Of a stretch of 64,000 bases of DNA, positions 47,570 to 59,000 are shown piece after piece. The DNA lies in assembly GCA_947561395.2 (NCBI GenBank), contig OX387193.1:34856255-34920254 (forward strand), in the 5' to 3' direction. This DNA comes from Buxus sempervirens. Lineage: Eukaryota > Streptophyta > Magnoliopsida > Buxales > Buxaceae. The notes beneath the pieces are model-generated. The model was not told where the DNA came from. It searched no databases and worked only from the letters and a program-made list of their open reading frames with translations. The translations under genes and the position numbers were made by a program. Each line of letters begins with the position of its first letter. Position 1 is the first letter of the stretch.

Positions 47570-49121
47570 TATGTAGCTCTGCCTCTAGCGAGAGGTCTAG
47601 TATTTGACTCCAGAGGATGAGTCTGCTACGGCAATTATTTGTATCCAAGGTGTAAAGTACATGCAGGGGAATTGTTGGGTAATCTTATCATATGTTGGGT
47701 CCTTTGATATTCGTATTTACACCATCACCTACACGTTTATCTTTGGATTCATTAGTTTTGAATGTTATTAAAGCAATAAGCTTGTGAAGAAGTAAGGACT
47801 AAATGAATATTGGTTTTAGGATATATTCGTTATTTAAAATTAGTTGGACTTTATTTGCCCCCTAAACTGCGCGTTTCTAATTTTGAAAGTCTGTTTGAGA
47901 CTGTGAAAGGTCATTGAGATATAGGGGTAAAGCGATGGGCGCTTAAGTTTGTTGATGACTACTAACAAGCCAATGTTGATGACACATATATCTAGAGCCA
48001 ATATTTAGAAATGAGTTACTTCTACAGAAGTATGAGCTCCAAAATCATATTTTAGAGGTCATATGTTAAATAGTGATTAGTGAAGAATATGACTTACAAA
48101 ATATCAAGAAAAAAATTGCTTAATTGAAAATTCTAAATGTTCCAACTAAACAAGTTTATGAAAATGATCTTTTAAATTTATGTCTGACTATTCAATCAAA
48201 ATCGTAGAGCGAACAATTAGTCTCATAAATAGTACTTTATCAATCAAATTACTTCGCTAAAAATCCTCAGATAAATATAGAAAAAACACACAATTAAAAA
48301 CCTATAGCTATGGTGCAAATAGCAGTCAAACCTCTTACAAGACAAGGATGGTTACAACATGTGTAAGTATCCAAATTTTGCTCAAGGCTAAGGGTGCTGG
48401 AAAATTTGCAAAATCCTAAATCAGTTTGAAATCAAGAACCATAAATTTTGAAATTTGAGGTAATTGGTCTCTTTTTTCTTTTTCTTTTTTTATTATTGAA
48501 AAGTAGACTTCGAGAATATTCCAATGCCACTAAATTTGCTCTAATCAAAGTCAAAACAGAGAAGATATGTCTAAAATAGTCTCAGGGGCAAAATTGTAAT
48601 TAATTGCATATTGGTTTTCCAAGTGGCAAATGAATTTAACACTTGGCAAAACATATATTATTTGAGGATAAACATAAAACAAAATATCTTGGTTACTTTA
48701 GAATTTAGAAATATAAAAATCTAAAATAACTTAATTAAAATATTAATAAAAGATGAAAATCTTAATAAATATATTAAAATATTAAAAATAAATTATTTTA
48801 ATAAAAAATCAATTCAGCAGCCAAAACAGTGGTTTTAGATAAAAATGCACTGCACCGTGCTCAGAGCACGGTGTCAATTGCACTATGCTTGAAGCATGAT
48901 GTAAAAGAAAATACAGTTGCACCATGCCACTGTTCTGGGGAGGCTCATTTTTCCATTTTGCTCCCATCTCCTGCTGCAGAAAATCTCTTGACTACTTTTG
49001 ATCAGGGAGTGCACTCCAACTGCTGTGAAATAATTTTGGGAACTTCAAACACCTCCCAACTCATCTCCTTTGCTAAGGTAAGTGAGCATGTCCCCATCTT
49101 TCATGCATAGAACTCCATACC
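47570..49121. other. Intergenic, no gene seen
   Basis: AT-rich. The only notable items are two short hairpins at 48853-48900. Frame 48829-49110 covers them and has no known domain. Confidence 0.45.
48853..48873. repeat. Perfect 10-bp inverted repeat
   Basis: CACCGTGCTC-A-GAGCACGGTG, followed at about 48881-48902 by a weaker one around ATGCTTGAAGCAT. Function unknown. Confidence 0.75.
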
Positions 49122-49151
49122 TAGGGTTGCTTATCGAGCCAACACGGGCAC
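49122..49151 (+). mobile_element. hAT-like element left end
   Basis: TAGGGTTGCTTATCGAGCC then AACACGGGCAC; continues after the inserted solo LTR at 54457 as GGCACGGTACGGCCCAGC. The matching right end was not found. Confidence 0.45.
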
Positions 49152-52100
49152 TGTAACGCCCTGAATCTGTGTTGTTCATTAAAGATATAACACATCTCAC
49201 GGAATGTTATGTATGGGCCCAAAAATGCCTACACCAAACTCATTTTCATAAATGAGTGACTTATATTAGAGTGCGGAAATTTAAAATATCTATTAAAGTG
49301 TGGAAACTAAACCAATCCATCAAAATATATCAATCATAAAGTCTGATAACAACATTAATCCCAATCAAAATACAAATTTGACAATAGTTCTATCAAATCA
49401 ACATCTTAACCTACAATGTCTAAGGAAGATAATAATTCTCCTCTTTATATGTAAAATCCTAGATTTTAGTAACTAGACTAATTGGTTAATAATATGCAGG
49501 AGATGAGATCTTGGTTCAACCTGGAGGAGTTCAAGATGAACCGGATATGATAGGAGAGCCTATATAAGGTGAGCTCTTAATTATTGATCAAATATAATTT
49601 TAATATATTAATTATTGTGCAATTATATTATATTAGTAAGAATAAAGTGAGAATTGAACAAGGAGAATAAAAGAATTTGGTCGAACCCAAGGATAGTGGG
49701 TTGACTCAAGGGATTGAGATGGTTTAAGAATAAGATGGTTTGATTTAAGTGGGTTTAATGAAGGAGGGGCAAATTAGTAAAAGACTTTAAATAAATTAAA
49801 CAAAGGCCTAGTAGTGCATGGAGTTATGCACGTCCAGCACAAAATTAGAAACCAGCCGTGAGGTTTCCTTGCTTGTTTCCCATCCTTTCTCTTAGTTGCC
49901 TTGTGATAAAAACCTAAACCCTAAACAAATTGTGGGAGCCGTCTTAGAGAAGAAGGAGGAGTATTTTCGTGCATAGAGAACTCAGGTAAGAACAAGTTCT
50001 GTTCTGGAGATTTTCATATGTTAAAGAGTTTTAAAAGTGTGATTCTTAACCCAGACGTGATCGGACTTGTTGGGATTGTTTGACAAAACTTTGGGGTGAT
50101 ATTTCAAGGCTCTTAGAGAAGATTTAAGTTCCTAAAACCAGGTAAGTAGTCCTTTGACACTTACATAAAATCTAAATTCGCGTTTAGACGATATTCATGG
50201 TTATTCGCTGTTTGATGCATTGATTTCGTTATTTATGATGTTTTATGTGTTGGGAATTGTTCTAGCATGTGTATAATGTATTTTGGAATGATTTAGAATG
50301 GTTTTTATGCATTGATTATTGAGTTGTGGAATTTTTATTAAATTTCGCAAAGTTACGGATTTTTCACGTATCAGACCGCCTGAGCAGTCGCTCGAGCGAT
50401 CTATGTATATAGTTGAAAACCTGAGAGCAATTTTACCCAGATTGTACTACCACTAAAACAGTCGCTCGAGCGACCTATCAAGCGACATACCCTAAAATTA
50501 CCTGTTTTGTAAGGCCGATCGAGCACCCTTGGCCGCTCGAGCGACCATTCTGTCAAATTTTGGGAAAATTGACTTTTCAACCTAGTTTTCACTAAGGAAG
50601 TGGTTCTATTTAATTTTAGCCTATGTACCATCAAGATTGGGGTATTTGGGAAGTGTTTGTATTGGTGGATGTTTAAAATTAAATTTTATAAAGATTTTGG
50701 GTAGATGTTTCTAAAGAAGAACTTTTACATGATTCTATTGTTCCAAAAGGTTTTAATTTGCACCAAGGTTGGTTTTGTGTGTTCATACACCTGTTTGGGT
50801 GATATGAAGGTATTGTGTACGTTGATGGAGTCGATACACATTCAGGACATATTGACCCGTTGAAACCTAGAGTTTTGGACATATGACTTGGTACATTCTG
50901 TTTGGTTTTTGGGTCACGTGGTGTAACAAGGCAGGTGCCTAATTTATTGTATCCCGCATGGGTGGATTTGGTTATAGATATGGTTACGTATTTGGTGGGT
51001 GTCATTGAGAAGTATGTCCATTACCTTGGTTGATTTTCTCATTGTTGAGTGGGCTTAGCAGTTATGTGGATCCATAGAATAGCTAGTAAGTGAAATGTGT
51101 ATTAGAGGGGTTTGAATTCTGTGTCTGAGGCATTTCATCATCTCGAGGATGGTACCGTTCCTGGATTGGTCGATCGCTACGTTATCCACTCCTGGATTGG
51201 TTGGGCCATACATGCTAACTCATGGTTGGGTTCTTCCGTTGGTGTTGAATAGCCAGACTGCAGGGCGGCTGGTCCATCGTAATTCGGTTAGGTAGCATAT
51301 TGGCACATGTCTACTCTCTTTATCTGGTATACTATTTCATGAGTCCCATGAGGTGGACAAATTGTATTTCAATGTTATCTTGATTCTTATTATGGTTATT
51401 CGGATTAAGCGATTGCATATTTTATTATGGTCAACTATTTGCATGACTGCTTACTGAGATAGTGTTTCTCATATTATTGTTTTATCGGTTTTGTTTTCAG
51501 ATATTCCTGGAGAGAACGTTGCCGGGGTAGAGACACCGGGAGAATACTGTGAATACCAGTAGGAAGATTATTTTATTCCTATGTAGGACTTAGAGAGACA
51601 TTTAGATTTATTTTCTTAGAGATTATTTTCAGTATTTTGATTAAGGATTTTGATTGTCATTTAAAGGATGATTGGTATCTTTAATTCACACCTTGGTGGA
51701 TGTTATTTATGTTATTTAGTTGAACCCTTTCCAGACTTCATATATGAAAAATAAAAGGATTATTTTGGTAGTTTAATTCCGCGCTTCTGAATGATGATTT
51801 TATTTCCGCACTCTGATATAATAAATGAAGTTGTTTAAGTCTGGAATAGTATTTTGGGCCATTTTCCCTAACGAACCAGATTTGGGTTTATGTGTTTAAA
51901 TAAACCTGGATCCAGGGCGTTACACTATCTGAATCCTCCGACTCTACCCCGGCAATCATGTCCTCTCCAAGATTGTCTGAATACAAACAAAACAAAAATG
52001 GAATGAGATAAAAATATCGCAGCAAGTAGTACATGCATGCTAAAATATTTTATCACATTTCTAAATCATGCCATGATAAAGAATTACAGTAAAATCAATA

Positions 52101-54456
52101 CTAACTCATGTAGAATTCAGATAAACCAATACGATCTCAATAACATCGATAATCAAGTAAAAACAAAAATAATCCTAAATCAAGTATCATCATGGGCCAA
52201 TGTTATACAATTCACTTTCATTGGGTAATTAACGTGTCGAAGCCAAAATCTACACCTCCATGTACACAATCCAGTCTACTTCGGGTTTTAGATTCTGAAA
52301 TGACGGCCTACCCAGGGTTTCATCATCAAATGTCAGGCTACTCCGAGTTTCGGGATTAACAACACCGGCCTACTCAGGGTTTCGGTGCTACTCTACACCG
52401 GTCGTAGCAACACTCATGGATATGCAATTACATCAATAAAGTCAACACATTACACTACTAAGCTTAAGCAATGGATGAGATCCAAGTCAAGCTAAACCAA
52501 AATAGCTTAAGACAAAATCAATATGTATTCAAATGTGCTCAACATGAAATCATGGGTTAATCAAGACGACAAATCCACCCCATCATAGAGGATTTCAAGT
52601 ACATGCCCTTCAAGGCGAATATCAATATCCAAAAACAAATCTTATATCAAATCATTCATGAGACAAAACATATAATCCAAATCTGTAAAAATAACTCACA
52701 ATAAACCAAATCCAATGCAAGTTTTCCAATCAAGTCCATTGTAAACCCAAGTAATTCAAAATATAGCTCAAAACACCGATTTCCCAAATCTAACCAGAAT
52801 TATGTTCTTAGAGGTTTATTTACCTTAAACATGTACAAGTATGAGAATTATACAAGTTGAAAACCTTAGAATCCTTACGAGTTAACTTGAAAACATTATA
52901 CCCATTTGAAACCCCAAAATGAACTAATTTGGAGGAATAGGTGGACAAGTATTTGGTATAAACTCATTCATACAATTGTCCTTTAGAAACACCTTAGAAA
53001 TGATCTCAGAACGACGTTACAAGTGGTAGAATCAAAATAAACTCATTCTATAATATTTTGGAACCAAAAGTCTCTCAAGAACTTAGTTTAGTAGAATGTA
53101 CCCAAACTCTTTGTTAAATGAAATGTTAATATAATTCCTGTGCAAGTACTTCTAAAATACCTAAATCTTATTTGTACATAGGTTGGATTTGAGTAAAAAC
53201 AATTCCATAGTCAAAATTACCTCAATTTGGAAAAATATGAAAATCTGTCTTGGGCACTCGAGCGTCCATGCATGCGTTAGAAGGTTTTAAAATCTAGAAA
53301 TGGGCGCTTGGCAGAGCGCTCGAGCATCGGGCAGAGCGCTCAGCTTAACAGGTTTTGACAACTTTCGGGTTATCAGTTTCAAAATAAAACACAGGCGGGG
53401 CGCTCAAGCACGATTCTAGACGCTCAGTCAAAGCACATATTTGTGAACAGTTTTCCAAATTTTCTAAGTTTTCAAAAATTAAACTACCAAAACCTAATTT
53501 AATCATTCTAAAATCATACGAACATCTTCTAAAATACTAATAGAAGCTTTCTAATTAAATCAACAACAATTTAACATGATTTATAAATCATATCTATATT
53601 TTCTCCTCAAATAGCTCAAAACTACTAAAACCTGAGTTCAACCATTCAATCTCAAATCACTTGCATCAAATCCAAAAATTCTAGGATAAAACTCGTTTAG
53701 AAAGGTGCTACTTACCTCTAGGAAGATTAGATCTGCTCCTGGAAGTCTGAATTTTTGAGATCTTCTTCTTCCTTCATCGAATTCCCCATTTTTAATGCAA
53801 TTTCCAAAAACCTCAAAGAATTATTCCCAGATCTACCTAGATCTTATCAAACACCTACGAATTCTCTATAATACATCATAATTCAATAATTAAGATCATT
53901 CTTACCTAATCCTTTCCAGATCTGAACAATTTCCTTCAACTTCTCTCGGAATTCTTCACCAACTCAACTTCTGAATTTGATTCTCTCTTCAGATTTCAAC
54001 TCAGCAACGATCGACAAGGTTAACTTCCTTTAATTTCTTCTCTCCAGGTCTGTATCTGAGCTCCTTTCCTTCTTCTTCTTCTTCTTCTGTTCTCCAGAAG
54101 ATTCCTAACTAGCCAAAACAGAAATCCAACTAACTCCTCTTATTTATACCCAATGGTTTTGCCACCTAAACACCCTTTCAAAGTTCCTTATGATCTGCTA
54201 CCTTGTCACTCTACCAATTTCCCCTACATATCCAAAGCCAAATCAATAATAAATCACATGATTTAATACTAATTATTAACATTATTGAATTATAATAATT
54301 TATTTACCTCATTTAAGTAAATCCCCTTCATTAAATTTCTAGAAATTCCATAAATATCCTCATTCTCCTTTTTCTGAAAATTTTAAAACAATAATAATAA
54401 TTATTATTCGCCATAATCAAATTTTAATTTATTAATTAGAATTTAGGGATTTTACA
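49152..54456 (-). mobile_element. Solo LTR, TGTAACGCC family, outer copy 2
   Basis: TGTAACGCCC at 49152 to GGATTTTACA ending 54456, duplication GGCAC at 49147-49151 and 54457-54461. Net about 2.8 kb without the inverted nested copy at 49450-51924. Minus-strand donor-like GTAAGTAGCACC at 53715, acceptor-like block at 51977. Minisatellite 52255-52400 and GC-rich island with GCGCTCGAGC words 53250-53430. No protein domain. Confidence 0.85.
49450..51924 (+). mobile_element. Solo LTR, same family, inverted, nested in copy 2
   Basis: TGTAAAATCC at 49450 to GGGCGTTACA ending 51924 (2,475 bp). Flanking 5-mers TTATA and CTATC agree only in part. Sense direction is +: TATATAAGG at about 49560, donor-like CAG|GTAAGTAGTCC at 50142, GC-rich CGCTCGAGCG palindromes 50373-50545, minisatellite (CTCCTGGATTGGT units) 51130-51290, TACTGAGAT and TTTTCAG| at 51500. 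Closely similar to 56651-59146. Confidence 0.82.
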
Positions 54457-55464
54457 GGCACGGTACGGCCCAGCATGCTTAAAGCGTGCTCGGCTCTGCT
54501 CGTGCTCGCCAGGCACAGTGGCTCGGCGCTCACGTGCTAGCCCAACGGCAGGCACTCGTGCGTGGCCTGAAAAACGGCTAGCCGTTCCCACCCCTCCCCC
54601 CACCACCAAAAGTGTTTTTACCTTCTTTTTTTTACAATTTTACCCCCAACAGCTATATGACAGCCATATTAGGGGGGCATATTTGTAATGACTGTAAATG
54701 GCCATTTCTACCCTTCTAACAACCAAATAACAGCTATATTTGAAGGTAGAGGTGGTAAAAAGCCACTTTTGGTTTTCTATAAATAGGCCTAATCCTTCCC
54801 ACTCCAAACCACACCTCTTCAAGACTTCAACAATCTCTCATCTCTTCTAAGAGTCTAATTTAAAGTTTTTGCCAATGGCCAACAAAGTGCTCACATGGCC
54901 GACTATTGGGCAAATCTTTAAACAAGACTCTTACAATGTTATCTTTTTTTTTTCTTTCTTTCTTCATTTTCTTTTTGTCCTAGTAATCAAGTTCTATTTC
55001 AAAATGGTTTTTCACATCTAAATAGAGTTTGAACTCTATTTAGACATGAAGAGCCATTTTGAAAAAACTCTTCAATTCTAAACAAGGTAAGGTTTTTCAA
55101 AGCATAGGGATGCAAATTGGGCTGAGCCAACACGGACACAGTTTTGTTTATGTGTATTAGCTATTGACATGTGGCTCACTAGGGTTTTGGGTCAACCCAT
55201 AACCCAAGATGGGCCTTGGGCCCGATGGCCTAGATTGAGTACTAGTGGGCCTTCCAACGAGGCCCACCCATTCCTACCAGCCCACTTTGATTAATTAAAA
55301 TAAGAATCCACTTAATTAAGGGCCATAGCCTTTGAGGCCCAACTAAAGCCCAACTGGAAACATGCTTGGATAGTTTAGATGGTTTGGCCGAAGACATTGG
55401 GTGTAGGCCTATCAGGCCCCATCTCTTTATTTAAAGAGAGCCCATTCAAACAAATTGAGAGAGG
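54457..55464 (+). mobile_element. hAT-like remnant with GC-rich subterminal region and TATA box
   Basis: Continues the end at 49122: a GC-rich stretch with GCTCGTGCTCGCC and CACGTGCTAGCCC (54462-54590), then TATAAATA at 54779-54786, as in the promoter region of a plant gene or transposase. No transposase frame follows. A second direct end, TAGGGATGCAAATTGGGC, starts at 55105 and runs into gypsy-type LTR sequence about 40 bp later. An imperfect hairpin lies at 54997-55064. Confidence 0.4.
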
Positions 55465-56025
55465 GAAGGGATACACATCCCCTTTACCCTGAAAAGTCTT
55501 AGGCCTTCAAGCCTAAGCCTAGGAGATGGGCCCCAAGCCCATCCCTAGTCCAACTGAATCTAGATCATAACATAGATAATAAAATTAAGGTTACAGTGAG
55601 CCCACCCAGAGGGCCCACAAATCATTCAACCCACTAAATAAGCATAAATATTAATCTTAACCCCTTTTAACCTCAATCTGATAAAATCAATCAAACTTAA
55701 AACCAAAACCCTAAAGGGCTTTTTAGGTTTAGATCAAGCCCACAAAAGGGACATGTGGGTTACACCTTAGCCCATCTGGGATTCCACAGGCCTTCCTACA
55801 GGGCCCACCCAATCAAACCAAGATCACCTAAATAAAGAAGATAAAATCAGATAAAAGGGGACCTACACCAGTTAAGTGGTCCTCACATAAGACCTAATCA
55901 AAATGGATGCATATCTGCTTAGGACGGGTGAAATAAAAAAATTGACTCTACCGAACTTAACTAGGATGACCCATGGGACCCGTCACCCGACAGGGCGGAC
56001 CGGGGTGTCTACGGATGTAGCGCCC
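55465..56025 (+). mobile_element. Gypsy-type LTR piece, left arm, first part
   Basis: Rich in GGGCCCACC and AGCCCA words. It is the reverse complement of the right edge of the window (63440-64000): GGGAAGGGATACACATCCCC here against the end of the window. Interrupted at 56026 by a solo LTR; continues at 62195. Confidence 0.65.
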
Positions 56026-59000
56026 CGGATCCGAGTTGTTCATTAAAGATATAACCTGCCTCACGGTAACACTATGCATGAGCCCATAGCAAGACAATGC
56101 CATAATATAATTCAACAATTATACTAATATCAGAGTGCGGAAACTAAAAGGGAAATAAAACAACTAAACTAAAACTTTATTACTTCATAAATAAAAGTGC
56201 TAATGATCCTCAAAATAAACTTCTTAATTCAATATATCAAATCTGAAATTTTAAATGGCAACTACCTATTCTAGACACTTCTCAACCTATCATAAAAGAA
56301 ATAACTCCTATACAAATCTCTTAATAGAATATAAAAGAAAACTAATAATCCATAAGATGCTCATCAAGGTCCTTTGCTGTACCCTCTGTATTATCTACCC
56401 CAACTTGCACGTCATCTTCAAGAGTATATGAAAACAAATATTAAAAACAAGGGTGTGATAAAAATCTCAGCAAGTAGCAACATGCATGCTATAAAACAAT
56501 CCATATAATTTATAAAACATTTCATAAGGTACAATGATTAAACCAAAGTTCATAATCCAGAAAATACCATATAAAGTCCAAAATCCAACAAGTTATAATC
56601 AAAAACCAACATAATATTCACACAACAAACCACACAACTGTGACATCACATGTAAAATCCCAGATTTTAGTGATAAATAAAACTAATTATTAAATAGGCT
56701 TATTGGGTTAATAATATGCAGGAGATAAGATATTGGTTCAAACCGAAGGAGTTTAAAGTGAACCGGAGGAGAACTTGGAGAGCTAATCTAAGGTGAGATT
56801 ATTCTTCAAGGAATTTTAGTTATAATTATTCAGATTATTAAAGTGAAGAGTAAATTAAAAATAAGGAATTAAGGGAGTTGGTCGAACCCAAAGAGGAATT
56901 GGGTTGACCTGGAATTAGTTGGTTTAAGGTTAAAGGCTTGATTGTAAATTGGTTTAATGAAGGAAGGGTATTTAAGTAAAAGACTTTAAAACAATTAAAA
57001 TAACCTAGCTATATGCATGAGTTATGCACGACCAACACATAGAGAAACAGCCGCACGTCCCTTCTATTCTCTTGTTTCTTCTCTTTGCTTCTTGTGATAA
57101 AAAACCTAACCCTAAACAACCTTTGGAGCTAATCTTTCAGAAGGAAAAGAGAGGATTTTTCATTCAAAAACTAAGGTAAGAGATAAGATAGAAAACAGTT
57201 TCTGTTTTGTGAGTTTAAGCATGTTTAAGAGTTCTAAAGGAGTGATTTTTGAATCAGACGAGATCAAGGCTTTGTGTGATTGTTGGAGCATATTTGTGGT
57301 GATATCTTAGAGCTTTTAGGAGAGGTTTTAGTTCCTAAAAACAAGTAGTCCCTTTAAACTTGCACAAAAATATTTTCGTGTTTCTTCGATATCCGTGATT
57401 ATCCGGAGGTTTGATGAGTTGCTTGCGTGATTTATGATGATTTATTTGTTGGAAATTGTTCTAACATGTTTTTAAAGTATTTTAGAATGCTTTAGAATAG
57501 ATTTGATGCATTGGATATTGAGTTGTGGAATTTTTATAGAATTTCACAAAAGTTCAGATTTTCTTCGTATCGGGCTGCCCGAGCAGTCGCTCGAGCGCCC
57601 TTTGTATTTTTTTAGAACCCAAGAGCAATTTTTCCATATTGAATTGACGCCCGAACAGTCGCTCAAGCGATCCATCGAGCAACCAACCCTGAAATGACCA
57701 AATTGTTAGGCCGTTCGAGCACCCAACTGCCGCTCGAGCGCCCTGTCTGTCAGATTTCTGAAAAGTTATCTTTCAACCTTGTTTTTCACTATGGAAGTGT
57801 TTTTATCCAACTTTAACCTATGTACCATCAAGTTTAGGGTACTTAGGGATTGTTTGCATTGGCGAATGTTTAAAATTCAATTTTATAAAGATTTTGGGTA
57901 GATGTTTCTAAAGAAGCACTTTTACTTGATACTGTTGTTCTAAATGATTATATTTCAAACCAAAGTTGTTTTTGTGAGTTCATACACCTGTATTAGGGTG
58001 ATATGAAGGTATTTGGTGCATTGATGGAGTCGATACACATCCGGGACATATTTGCCCGTTGAAACCTGGAGTTTGGACATATAAATTGGTACATCTTGTT
58101 TTGGTTTTGGGTCACAGTTGTGACAAGGCAGGTGCCTGTTTTCTTGGTTTCTGCAGGGCGGATTTGGTGATACAAATAAGGTTTTGTATTTGTGGGCGTT
58201 ATTGAGAAGTATGTCCATTCCCTAATTTGCTTTTCCACTGTTGAGTGGGCTTAGCGGTTATATGGATCCATAGAATAGCTAGTAAGTGAAATGTTTATTA
58301 GAGGGGTTTGAATTCTGTGTCATAGGCATTCCATCATCTCGAGGGTGGTACCGTTCCTGGATAGGTCGGTTGCTACGTTACCCACTCCTGAATAGGTTGG
58401 GCTGTACATGCTAACTCATGGTTAGGTTCTTCCGTTGGTGTTGAATAGCCAAACTACAGGGCAGTTGGTCCACTGTAATTCGATTATGTAGCATATTGGC
58501 GCATGTCTATTCTCATTTTCTGGTTTACTATTTCATGAGCCCCATAAGGTGAACAATTGGATTTGATCTGTTTTTATTATATTGTTGTTTGTATTGTATT
58601 ATGGTTAATCTGATTAAGCGTTGCATATTTTATTGTGGTCAACTATTTGCATGACTACTTACTGAGATGTTGTTTCTCACATTATTATTTATTGGTTTTG
58701 TTTTCAGATATTCCTGGAGAGGACGTTGCTGGGGTAGAGACTCCGGAGGATTACTGTGATTATCAGGAAGATGATTATTTCATTCCTGTGTAGGTCCAGG
58801 AGGACATGGAGATTTGATTTAGCTTTTTGTTTAGGGATTGACATTAGATTATTTTATTTGAGCATTTTGATGTTATTTGAGGGATTATTGGAAAATTTTA
58901 TTTACATAACTTTACTAGATGTCGCTTGTCTTATTTAGTTGAACCTTTCTAGACTTTATGAATATACTAATATTGGATTATTATTGGTGGTTAAATTCCA

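Noticed and set aside
48829-49110. 93-codon + strand frame
   Set aside because: No recognisable motif, spans short hairpins and is bounded by repeat insertions.
57503-58238. Short frames on both strands of 60-87 codons
   Set aside because: Inside a solo LTR; similar frames are not kept in the sister copy 49450-51924.
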